Source: CAZBPZ01 sp964493955 (lineage in GTDB: Bacteria; Chloroflexota; Dehalococcoidia; Dehalococcoidales; Fen-1064). From it: 7,902 nt of DNA. How positions within the stretch are numbered: the stretch's first letter is position 1; every line of letters begins with the position of its first letter. The stretch spans positions 1 to 7,902 of the forward strand of contig CAZBPZ010000073.1 of assembly GCA_964493955.1 (NCBI GenBank), given 5' to 3'. The position numbers were made by a program, and so were the translations under genes. The notes beneath the pieces are model-generated. The model was not told the DNA's origin and searched no databases. It was given only the letters and a program-made list of their open reading frames with translations. Shown here one piece after another: positions 1 through 7,301 of the stretch.

Positions 1-2112
1 GCCCAGTCCGGCCTCTGGGGCAAGCCGAGCAACATCAACAACGTGGAGACCTGGGCCAACGTCTCCGCCATCATGCAGAAAGGCGCCGAGTGGTATGCCA
101 GCTTCGGCACCGAGTCCAGCAAAGGCACCAAGACCTTCGCCCTGGCCGGCAAGGTGCGCCGTACTGGCCTGATTGAGGTGCCGATGGGCATCACCCTGGG
201 GGAAATCATCTACGAGGTAGGCGGCGGCATCGTTGATAACAAGAAATTCAAGGCCGTGCTTACCGGCGGGCCTTCCGGTGGCTGCCTGCCCGCCGATAGC
301 CTTGGCATCCCCGTAGACTACGAGTCACTGACCAAGGCAGGTACCATCATGGGGTCAGGCGGCATGGTGGTGGCCGACGAAGATACCTGCATGGTGGACA
401 TGGCCAAGTTCTTCCTCACCTTCACTCAGGACGAGTCCTGCGGCAAGTGTGTCCCCTGCCGGGTAGGCACACGGTTGATGCTGCAGATACTGGACCGCAT
501 CACCCGCGGCCGGGGCCGGCCCGAAGACATCCCCCAGCTGGAGCGGCTCTGCAACCTCATCAAGTCCACCGCCCTCTGCGGCCTGGGGCAGACCGCCCCC
601 AACCCGGTGCTGACCACCATCCGCTACTTCCGCGAGGAGTACGAGGAGCACATCGAGAAAAAACGCTGCCGGGCTGGCGTCTGCCGCACTCTGGTAAGCG
701 CCCCCTGCACCAATGCCTGCCCGGCCGGCATAGATGTGCCGCGCTACATCCGCGCCATCATCCGGGGCAAGCCGGCCGAGGCCGACGCCGTCATCCGCGA
801 GAAGGTGCCCTTCCCGGCCGTGCTCGGCTACGTCTGCGTGCACTTCTGCGAGACGAAGTGCCGCCGCGGCCAGCTGGATGACCCTGTTGCCATCCGGCTG
901 CTGAAACGTCACGCCGCCGAAAACGACGACGGCTCCTGGAAAGCACGGCGCAAGCAGCTGCCGCCCTCGGGCAAGAAGGTGGCCGTGGTCGGCTCCGGAC
1001 CATCGGGCCTGACAGCCGCCTACTACCTGGCCAAACAGGGACACGCCGTTACCGTCTTCGAGGCGGATGACCAGCCCGGTGGTCTGCTGCGCTGGGGTAT
1101 CCCGGAATACCGCCTGCCCAATGCCATCGTTGACCGGGAAATTGCTGACATCCTGGAAGTGGGCATAGAGCTCAGGACCAGCACCCCCGTTACCGACCTG
1201 GCCAGCCTCTTCAACCAGGGCTTCGACGCCATCTACCTGGCAACCGGGGCGCTCTCCAGCCGCCGGATGGGCATCCCCGGCGAGAATACCCCCGGCGTGA
1301 TGCACGCTCTCAGCTTCCTGAAAAAAGTGAACCTCGGCCAGAAGGTTGAAATCGGCAACCGGATTGCCGTCATCGGCGGCGGCAACGCCGCCGTGGACGC
1401 CGCCCGGGTGGCCCTGCGGCTGGGGGCGCAGGATGTCACCATCATCTACCGCCGCTCCCGCGAGGAGCTACCCGCCCTGGCCGAGGAAATCGAAGAGGCA
1501 GAGCGCGAGGGTATCAAGCTGCATATTCTGGCCAATCCTACCCGGGTACTGACCGCCGACGGCAAGCTTAAAGGGCTGCGCTGCGTCCGGATGCAGCTTG
1601 GCTCGCCCGATGCCGGGGGGCGGCGCCGCCCGGTGCCGGTAGAAGGCTCCGAGTTCGACGTAGAGGTGGACACCGTTATCATCGCCGTGGGCCAGGAGGT
1701 GGACAAGGAGACCCTGCCATCCAACCTGCAGTTTACCTCCTTCGGCACCCTCCAGGTGGACCCCGAGACCCTCCAGACCAACGTGGAAGGGGTCTTCGCC
1801 GGGGGCGATGTCGTTTCCGGGCCGGCCGACGTGATTGCCGCCATCGCCTCCGGGCGCCTGGCGGCCTCATCAATAGACAGCTACCTCGGTGGCGACGGTG
1901 ACATCAGCGAGGCCCTCGCCCCACCCGAGGGCGAGCCCGAACCGCTCAACCTTGATGAAGCCGAGGCCGAGCAGCGGCGTGTGCCGGTGGAAATGCTGGC
2001 AGTTGCCAAGCGGTGTCCCGGTTTCAGCCTGGTGGAGCTCGGGTACAGCGCTGAACAGGCCTGCCAGGAAGCCAACCGCTGCCTGAGGTGTGACCTGGAA
2101 CCAACGGACTGA
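1..2112 (+). CDS. NuoF/HydB-like formate dehydrogenase flavoprotein subunit fused to a GltD/NfnB-like FAD-NAD(P)H module (5' partial)
   Basis: The reading frame is open from base 1, so the true start, the NADH/FMN-binding part and any upstream NuoE-like gene lie outside the window. The visible start (GLWGKPSNINNVETWANV) is typical of NuoF/HydB. An SLBB-like segment follows at about 133-235. Then comes the N3-type [4Fe-4S] motif SCGKCVPCRVGT, with cysteine codons at 439, 448 and 457 and the fourth at 577. After RCRAGVC (667, 682), where HydB-type proteins usually carry a C-terminal 2x[4Fe-4S] ferredoxin domain, the chain enters a GltD-like module: CTNACPAGID (706, 718), CVHFCETKC (835, 847, 859), an FAD site GSGPSG (about 991-1008), an NAD(P)H site GGGNAAVD (1375 onward) followed by YRRS, and a second FAD motif AGGD near 1800. 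It ends with EANRCLRCD (cysteines at 2080 and 2089). The likely role is electron transfer between FdhA and NAD(P)H, possibly also ferredoxin. The domain calls are firm; partner and cofactor specificity are inferred from the operon. Confidence 0.9.
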   Translation, partial: AQSGLWGKPSNINNVETWANVSAIMQKGAEWYASFGTESSKGTKTFALAGKVRRTGLIEVPMGITLGEIIYEVGGGIVDNKKFKAVLTGGPSGGCLPADSLGIPVDYESLTKAGTIMGSGGMVVADEDTCMVDMAKFFLTFTQDESCGKCVPCRVGTRLMLQILDRITRGRGRPEDIPQLERLCNLIKSTALCGLGQTAPNPVLTTIRYFREEYEEHIEKKRCRAGVCRTLVSAPCTNACPAGIDVPRYIRAIIRGKPAEADAVIREKVPFPAVLGYVCVHFCETKCRRGQLDDPVAIRLLKRHAAENDDGSWKARRKQLPPSGKKVAVVGSGPSGLTAAYYLAKQGHAVTVFEADDQPGGLLRWGIPEYRLPNAIVDREIADILEVGIELRTSTPVTDLASLFNQGFDAIYLATGALSSRRMGIPGENTPGVMHALSFLKKVNLGQKVEIGNRIAVIGGGNAAVDAARVALRLGAQDVTIIYRRSREELPALAEEIEEAEREGIKLHILANPTRVLTADGKLKGLRCVRMQLGSPDAGGRRRPVPVEGSEFDVEVDTVIIAVGQEVDKETLPSNLQFTSFGTLQVDPETLQTNVEGVFAGGDVVSGPADVIAAIASGRLAASSIDSYLGGDGDISEALAPPEGEPEPLNLDEAEAEQRRVPVEMLAVAKRCPGFSLVELGYSAEQACQEANRCLRCDLEPTD

Positions 2113-2132
2113 AGAGGTCTGACTCAAGAGCA

Positions 2133-2137
2133 AAGGA
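2133..2137 (+). promoter_or_regulatory. Ribosome binding site of fdhA
   Basis: AAGGA lies 11 bases before the ATG at 2149. An ATG at 2139 is closer to it but stops after five codons. The 2149 start gives MAEISLTIDG, the usual beginning of the [2Fe-2S] domain in this family, so 2149 is chosen. The spacing is slightly long. Confidence 0.5.
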
Positions 2138-2148
2138 CATGACTGCAA

Positions 2149-4899
2149 ATGGCTGAGATCTCTCTGACGATTGACGGACAGGAAGTCAAGGCAGAAACGG
2201 GGATGACCGTCCTGCAGGCGGCCGAGAAGGCCGGCATCTACGTGCCGACCCTCTGCTACCACCCGGACCTGGCCCCCTATGGTGCCTGCCGCCTCTGCAT
2301 TGTGGAGATTGAGAACATGCGCGGCCTGCCAACGGCCTGTACCACCCCCGTCGCGGATGGCATGGTGGTGCATACCAACACCGCCCAGATACAGGAATTC
2401 CGGCGCGGTGTCCTGGAGCTCATCCTCACCGAGCACCCCCACCCCTGCCTCACCTGCTGGCGGCGCGAACGCTGTGGCCCGTTCGATGTCTGCCTGCGGA
2501 ATGTGGATGTTACCCTGCGCTGCGTCCTCTGCCCCAGGAACGGCACCTGCGAGCTCCAGCGCGTGGCGGACTATATTGGCATTGAGAAGGTAGATCTGCC
2601 TTTTACCTACCGTGGCCTTGAGATAGATACCGGGAACCCCTTCTTCGAGCGCGACTACAACCTCTGCGTCCTCTGCGGGCGCTGCGTACGGGTCTGCCAG
2701 GAGGTCCGGGGCAACGCCGCCATTGCCTTCGTCAACCGCGGCAGCGAGGCGCTGCCGGGCACAGCCTTCGGGCGCCCCCTGCAGGACTCCGGCTGCCAGT
2801 ACTGCGGGGCCTGCGTTGACGTGTGCCCCACCGGCGCCCTGATTGAGCGGCGGCGCAAGTGGGAAGGCCTGCCGGAAAGGAGCGTGGCCACCACCTGCCC
2901 CTACTGCGGTGTCGGCTGCCAGCTTGAGCTCGAAATCAAGGGCGGCCAGATAATGGAGGTCCTGCCCCTGCGTGATAATGATGTCAACCGCGGGCAGGCC
3001 TGTGTCAAGGGGCGCTTCGGCATCGCCGAGTTCGTCCACCACCCGGACCGCCTCACCACACCACTTGTCAAGGAGAACGGTGCCTTCCGCGAGGCCACCT
3101 GGGACGAGGCCCTTGACCTGGTGGCCAGCCGGCTGGGCAGCTTCGAAGGCGAGGAGGTGGCCGTCATCTCCTCGGCCAAGTGCACCAACGAGGATAACTA
3201 CGTGGTGCAGAAATTCACCAGGGTAGGTTTCGGGCACAATGGGGTTGACCATTGTGCCCGCCTCTGACATGCCCCCACCGTGGCCGGTCTGGTCACGACG
3301 TTCGGCTCCGGGGCCATGACCAACTCCATCCAGGAGTTCGGAGACTCGGCCTGCATACTGGCCATCGGCACCAACACCACCGAGGCCCACCCCGTGATTG
3401 CCCTCCAGATAAAGAAGGCGGTACGCCAGGGCGGCAAGCTGATTGTGGCCAACACGCGCGAGATTGACCTCGTCCGCCAGGCTGACATCTGGCTACGCCA
3501 CCGCCCCGGCAGCGATGTTGCCCTCCTCATGGGCATGGCCCGGGTCATCGTGGACGAAGGCCTGCATGACACCGCCTACATTGAGGAGCGCTGCGAGAAC
3601 TTTGACGAGTTCAGGCAGTCCCTGCAAGCCTTCGACCTCAAGACCGTGGAGAAGCTAACCGGCGTCCCGGCCGCCAAGATAGCCGAGGCTGCCCGGATGT
3701 TCGCCCGGAACCGGCCAGCGGCCATCATGTACGCCATGGGCATCACCCAGCACAGCCACGGCACCGATAACGTCATAGCCATTGCCAACCTGTCAATGCT
3801 GACGGGTAATGTCGGCGTCCGCTCCGGCGGCGTCAACCCGCTGCGGGGCCAGAACAACGTCCAGGGTGCCTGCGACCTGGGTGCCCTGCCAAATGTCTAT
3901 CCCGGCTACCAGTCCGTTGCTGACCCGGCCAACAAGGAGAAGTTCGAGAAGGCCTGGGGGGCCACCCTGAGTGACAAGGTGGGCCTGACCGTTACCGAGA
4001 TGTTCGACGGTGCCCACCGCGGCACCATCAAGGCAATGTACATTGTTGGCGAGAACCCGCCCCTGAGTGAGCCGAATGCCAACCACGCCATCGAAGCCCT
4101 CAAGAAGCTGGACTTCCTGGTGGTGCAGGACATCTTCATGTCGGAAACGGCCGAGCTGGCCGACGTGGTCCTGCCGGCCACCAGTTTCGCCGAGAAGGAT
4201 GGCACCTTCACCAACACCGAGCGGCGCGTCCAGCGCGTGCGTAAGGCCATTGACCCGCCGGGTGATGCCCGGCCGGACTGGTGGATAACCTGCCAGCTCG
4301 CCCGGCGCATGGGGCTAAAGGGGTTTGACTTTACCGACCCGGCCGCCATCATGGCCGAGATTGCGGCACTGACACCCAGCTACGGAGGTATCAGCTACGA
4401 GCGGCTGGAGCAGGGTGGGCTGCAGTGGCCCTGCCCCACCCCGGACCACCCCGGCACACCCATACTGCACGTCGGCAAGTTTGCCCGGGGCAAGGGGCAT
4501 TTCGTCCCGCTGGAGTACAAGCCACCAGCCGAGCTGCCGGACGACGAATACCCGCTGCTCCTCACGACCGGCCGTAACCTCTTCCACTGGCACTCCGGCA
4601 CGATGACACGCCGTGTCAGGGGCCTGAACGACCTGCTGAGCGAGAGCTGGATAGACATCAGCCCGTCCGACGCCGGGAAGCTGGGGATTACCCACGGTGA
4701 GAAGGTGCGTGTCACCTCGCGGCGTGGCTCGGTGACGGCCCGGGCCAATGTCACCGAGGTCTCGGATGAAGGCATCGTTTACATGAACATGCATTTCGCC
4801 GAGAGCGCCGCCAACGTCCTCACCAACCCGGCGCTCGACCCGGTGGCCAAGATACCCGAGTACAAGGTCTGTGCTGTCCGGGTGGAGAAAGAGAGCTAA
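2149..4899 (+). CDS. fdhA: Selenocysteine-containing formate dehydrogenase catalytic subunit (Mo/W-bis-MGD)
   Basis: The protein is a cytoplasmic-type NAD(P)-linked or bifurcating formate dehydrogenase large subunit that interconverts formate and CO2. It has 916 residues when TGA codon 373 (3265-3267) is read as selenocysteine. Domains in order: [2Fe-2S] ferredoxin (C36, C47, C50, C64); a His-Cys cluster region starting HPHPC (C100, C103, C109) with an unusual repeat to C134; two [4Fe-4S] motifs (C173/176/179/183 and C216/219/222/226); the molybdopterin-family [4Fe-4S] domain (C250, C253, C257, C285) with K287; the active site HCARL-U373-H374; NPLRGQNNVQGACD with R566; and a C-terminal molydopterin dinucleotide-binding domain (about 800-910). 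By analogy with E. coli FdhF, K287, U373, H374 and R566 match K44, U140, H141 and R333. There is no signal peptide or Tat motif. The gene starts 36 bp after the flavoprotein gene, consistent with one operon. NAD versus NADP use cannot be read from this subunit. Confidence 0.95.
3265..3267 (+). other. In-frame TGA recoded as selenocysteine (Sec373 of FdhA)
   Basis: The frame before the TGA ends VDHCARL and the same frame continues HAPTVAGL. This is the formate dehydrogenase active site, where relatives carry Cys or Sec at exactly this position. Both sides align with the family without any gap, so this is recoding and not a broken gene. Decoding needs SelA, SelB, SelC and SelD encoded elsewhere in the genome. 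Confidence 0.95.
3279..3297 (+). promoter_or_regulatory. Bacterial SECIS hairpin in fdhA mRNA
   Basis: A hairpin starts 11 bases after the UGA. Its 7-bp stem pairs CGUGGCC (3279-3285) with GGUCACG (3291-3297), including one G-U pair, around the loop GGUCU (3286-3290). Counting the U of UGA as 1, the loop G23-U24 and U17 sit at the same positions as the SelB-critical bases of the E. coli fdhF SECIS, and the loop sequence GGUCU is the same from memory. In E. coli U17 is bulged; here it can pair with A31 unless the stem rearranges. The element lies within the coding region. Confidence 0.85.
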
Positions 4900-4912
4900 G
4901 CTACAACTTGCA

Positions 4913-4940
4913 GGCGTGTGACCGCCCGGCCGTCCACGCC
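4913..4940 (+). other. Hairpin in the fdhA-nfnA spacer
   Basis: GGCGTG (4913-4918), a bulged T and GAC (4920-4922) pair with GTC (4932-4934) and CACGCC (4935-4940). This gives 9 bp with a single-base bulge and a 9-nt loop. No T-tract follows, so it does not look like an intrinsic terminator. It ends 20 bases before the nfnA start and could affect mRNA processing, stability or translation of nfnA. The structure is seen in the sequence; any function is inferred, and chance is possible in GC-rich DNA. Confidence 0.4.
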
Positions 4941-4945
4941 CGCCC

Positions 4946-4950
4946 GGGGA
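4946..4950 (+). promoter_or_regulatory. Probable ribosome binding site of nfnA
   Basis: GGGGA lies 10 bases before the GTG start at 4961. The gap between them is filled by the tetranucleotide run GATAGATAGATA (4949-4960). The match to the anti-Shine-Dalgarno sequence is modest. Confidence 0.4.
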
Positions 4951-4960
4951 TAGATAGATA

Positions 4961-5800
4961 GTGTACAGGATTCTTTCGCGCCAGGACCTCGCCCCCAACA
5001 TCCACCGCTTCGAGATTGAGGCACCCGCCACTGCCCGCAAGGCAAAAGCAGGGCAATTTGTCATCGTCATGGTGGACGAGAAAGGGGAGCGGATACCGCT
5101 CACGATTGCGGACTGGGACACGGAGCGGGGGAGTGTTAGCATCGTCTTCAACGAGGTGGGCCGTACCACCCGGAAGCTGGCCCAACTCCAGGCGGGCGAC
5201 ACCATCCTCAGCTTTTCCGGCCCGCTGGGGCTGCCGGCCGAAATAGACAAGTTCGGCCGGGTTGTTACCGTAACCGCCGGCTACTCGGTGGTGACAATCG
5301 TACCGGTCGTCCGCGCCCTCAAAGCAGCCGGTAACACCGTTACCTCCATCATGCGGGCCCCCTCGGCTGACTCCATCTTCGGCCAGAAAGAGCTCGGAGC
5401 CGTGGCCGACGAGCTTATCGTCGTCACCGGCGACGGCTCCTACGGCGAGGCCGGCTTTATCATTGAGCCCCTGCAGGAAATACTGGCGGCCGGCCGGGTG
5501 GACCGTGTCATCACCGTCGGGCCGGTCTGCGTCATGAAACTGGTCGCCTCGGCCACCCGCCCCTATAACGTCAAGACGATTGCCAGCCTCAACCCCATCA
5601 TGGTGGATGGCACCGGCATGTGCGGCTGCTGCCGCGTCTCGATCGGCGGCGAGACCAAGTTCGCCTGTGTCGATGGCCCCGAGTTTGACGCGCATCTCGT
5701 CGACTGGAACTCGCTGATGGCAAGGCGTTGCACCTACGCCAGCACCGATAGCGAACACCTCTGGGCACGCTACCGCTGCCTGGACTGCGCCCAGTGGTAA
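4961..5800 (+). CDS. nfnA: NfnA/SudB-like FAD and [2Fe-2S] subunit (ferredoxin-NADP reductase fold, PyrK-related)
   Basis: The protein has 279 residues. It starts at GTG: an in-frame TAG at 4955-4957 rules out a longer form, and MYRILSRQDLAPN matches the family start. It is the small subunit of the NADH-dependent reduced ferredoxin:NADP+ oxidoreductase, a soluble bifurcating transhydrogenase. An FAD-binding barrel comes first, with RIPLTIAD (44-51) as the flavin motif. The NAD-binding domain follows. The C-terminal [2Fe-2S] motif is DGTGMCGCCR...KFACVDGP; Asp216, Cys221, Cys224 and Cys236 match the unusual Asp/Cys3 ligand set known in Nfn. NPIMVDGTGMCG and EFDAHLVDW are strong Nfn/Sud signatures. 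Oddities: the loop normally like GGGVGIA reads TAGYSVV (105-111), and the tail has extra cysteines (C257, C273, C276). nfnB follows 22 bp downstream. An NfnA-family assignment is secure; normal NAD(H) chemistry is not. Confidence 0.88.
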   Translation: MYRILSRQDLAPNIHRFEIEAPATARKAKAGQFVIVMVDEKGERIPLTIADWDTERGSVSIVFNEVGRTTRKLAQLQAGDTILSFSGPLGLPAEIDKFGRVVTVTAGYSVVTIVPVVRALKAAGNTVTSIMRAPSADSIFGQKELGAVADELIVVTGDGSYGEAGFIIEPLQEILAAGRVDRVITVGPVCVMKLVASATRPYNVKTIASLNPIMVDGTGMCGCCRVSIGGETKFACVDGPEFDAHLVDWNSLMARRCTYASTDSEHLWARYRCLDCAQW

Positions 5801-5812
5801 CAGGACAGCGAC

Positions 5813-5819
5813 AGGAAGG
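5813..5819 (+). promoter_or_regulatory. Ribosome binding site of nfnB
   Basis: AGGAAGG lies in the 22-bp gap between nfnA and nfnB. Its AGGA is 6 bases before the ATG at 5823, which is good spacing and the strongest such site in the window. Confidence 0.7.
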
Positions 5820-5822
5820 CCA

Positions 5823-7274
5823 ATGCCAAAGATAAACCTCAACCGCGTGGAAATGCCACGCCAGGACCCGGTCGAGCGGGGCAAGAACTTTAACGAAGTG
5901 GCCCTCGGCTACACACCGGAGATGGCACTTGAAGAGGCCAACCGCTGCATCCAGTGCCCCAAGCGGCCCTGCGTGAGTGGCTGCCCGGTGAATGTTGACA
6001 TCCCGGAGTTTATCCAGGCCCTCCGCCAGGGTGACATGCCCGGGGCAGTGAAGGTCCTGAAGAGCAAGAACGCCCTGCCCGGCATCTGCGGCCGTGTCTG
6101 CCCGCAGGAGACGCAGTGCGAAGCGGTCTGCACCCTGGCCAGGCGGGGAGCACCGGTCGCCATCGGGCGGCTGGAGCGCTACGTGGCCGACTGGGAACGT
6201 ACCCACCGGCCGCCGGCTGATAGACCCTCCCCCGAAGACCGGCCCCCACCCACCGGCAAGCGTATCGCCGTCATCGGCTCCGGCCCGGCCGGCCTGACAG
6301 CCGCCGCCGACCTGGCCCGGCTCGGCCACCAGGTCACCATCTACGAGGCCCTGCACGTGGCCGGGGGGGTGCTGATGTACGGCATCCCGGAGTTCCGCCT
6401 GCCCAAGGAAATCGTCCAGGGCGAGGTCAACTACGTCCGCTCCCTGGGGGTGGAACTGGTGCTGGACGCCGTCATCGGCAAGATAGACACGGTGGACGAA
6501 CTCCTCGGCCACGGCTACGACGCCGTCTTCCTGGGTACCGGCGCCGGCCTGCCGATGTTCATGAACATCCCCGGCGAGAACCTCTGCGGCATCTACTCTG
6601 CCAACGAGTTCCTGACACGCACCAACCTGATGAAGGCCTACCTCTACCCGGAGTACGATACCCCGCTGGGGATGGGCAGCCGGGTGGCCGTCATCGGTGG
6701 GGGTAACGTGGCGATGGACTCGGCCCGCTGTGCCCTGCGGCTGGGGGCCAGGAAGGTGTACGTGGTCTACCGCCGCTCCGAGAAAGAGATGCCCGCCCGG
6801 CGCGAGGAAGTAGAGAACGCCATGGAGGAGGGTATCATCTTCAAGTTCCTCACCAACCCCACCGCCTTCCTCGGTGACGGCCGCGGCTGGGTGACCGCCA
6901 TGGAATGCATTGAAATGGAGCTGGGTGAACCGGATGAGAGCGGCCGCCGCCGCCCCATTCCCAAGCCCGGCAGTGAATTCGTCCTCAACGTCGATACCGT
7001 CGTCGTGGCCCTGGGCACCACCCCCAACCCCCTCATCGCCGCGACCACGTCCGGCCTCGAGACGACACGCCGGGGCACGGTCATCGCTGACGAGGCCACC
7101 GGGCGCACCGTCAAGGAGCGCGTCTGGGCGGGGGGTGATATCGTCACCGGGGCCGCCACCGTCATCAGCGCCATGGGGGCCGGACGACGTGCCGCGGCCG
7201 ATATTGACCGCTTCCTGCGCGGGGAAGCTACCGGGCCGTGGTGGCCGCAGAAGCAGGGAGAGGGAAAGGCCTAG
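5823..7274 (+). CDS. nfnB: NfnB/SudA-type NADPH-binding large subunit (GltD-like FAD flavoprotein with two [4Fe-4S] clusters)
   Basis: The protein has 483 residues, usual for NfnB. It is the subunit carrying the bifurcating FAD and the NADP(H) site; with NfnA it couples reduced ferredoxin plus NADH to NADP+ reduction. Features in order: RCIQCPKRPCVSGCP (C42, C45, C50, C54) and ICGRVCPQETQCEAVC (C89, C93, C99, C103), ligands for two [4Fe-4S] clusters; a proline-rich linker (about 129-144); the FAD site IGSGPAG (151-157); GAGLPMFMNIPGENL and YSANEFLTRTNLMKAYLYPEYDTP, which are characteristic of Nfn/Sud rather than GltD; the NADPH site VIGGGNVAMDSAR (290-302) with YRRSEKE (316-322), whose arginines suit the 2'-phosphate; and a C-terminal FAD motif WAGGDIVTGAATVISAMGAG (435-454). 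All key motifs look intact. A sulfide dehydrogenase (Sud) role is the main alternative. The gene shares short identical stretches with the GltD-like part of the first gene, for example 1411-1427 and 6732-6748. Confidence 0.92.
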   Translation: MPKINLNRVEMPRQDPVERGKNFNEVALGYTPEMALEEANRCIQCPKRPCVSGCPVNVDIPEFIQALRQGDMPGAVKVLKSKNALPGICGRVCPQETQCEAVCTLARRGAPVAIGRLERYVADWERTHRPPADRPSPEDRPPPTGKRIAVIGSGPAGLTAAADLARLGHQVTIYEALHVAGGVLMYGIPEFRLPKEIVQGEVNYVRSLGVELVLDAVIGKIDTVDELLGHGYDAVFLGTGAGLPMFMNIPGENLCGIYSANEFLTRTNLMKAYLYPEYDTPLGMGSRVAVIGGGNVAMDSARCALRLGARKVYVVYRRSEKEMPARREEVENAMEEGIIFKFLTNPTAFLGDGRGWVTAMECIEMELGEPDESGRRRPIPKPGSEFVLNVDTVVVALGTTPNPLIAATTSGLETTRRGTVIADEATGRTVKERVWAGGDIVTGAATVISAMGAGRRAAADIDRFLRGEATGPWWPQKQGEGKA

Positions 7275-7301
7275 TCCATCCCTGGTTGCCGGGCCCCGTC
7301 T
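7275..7301. other. Convergent intergenic gap between nfnB and the epimerase gene
   Basis: Only 27 bp separate the two stop codons. I see no hairpin followed by a T-tract here on either strand. Transcription of the redox operon probably ends inside or beyond the epimerase gene, or by a factor-dependent route. Confidence 0.5.

Noticed and set aside
355..1305. Antisense reading frame of about 316 codons
   Set aside because: It is a shadow of the NuoF/GltD fusion gene, with low-complexity composition and no family motif.
1411..1427. 17-base identity with 6732-6748 as a mobile or recombination repeat
   Set aside because: It falls in the same conserved NAD(P)H-binding helix of two paralogous domains, so common ancestry and codon bias explain it.
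3265..3267. TGA as a real stop that makes fdhA a pseudogene or two separate genes
   Set aside because: The frame continues with perfect family similarity on both sides, the codon is at the known Sec/Cys catalytic position, and a SECIS-like hairpin follows.
1870..3390. Long antisense reading frame of about 506 codons
   Set aside because: It lies opposite strongly supported fdhA and flavoprotein coding sequence; its translation shows no recognisable motifs, and long shadow frames are expected at this GC content.
3280..4899. Independent gene starting at GTG 3280
   Set aside because: It begins in the middle of the active-site motif and lacks the Fe-S domains; it is the C-terminal part of the selenoprotein.
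4901..5884. Antisense reading frame of about 327 codons over nfnA
   Set aside because: The sense strand encodes a clear NfnA; the antisense product resembles nothing I recognise.
5598..6512. Antisense reading frame of about 304 codons across the nfnA/nfnB junction
   Set aside because: It overlaps two well-supported genes and has no recognisable domain.
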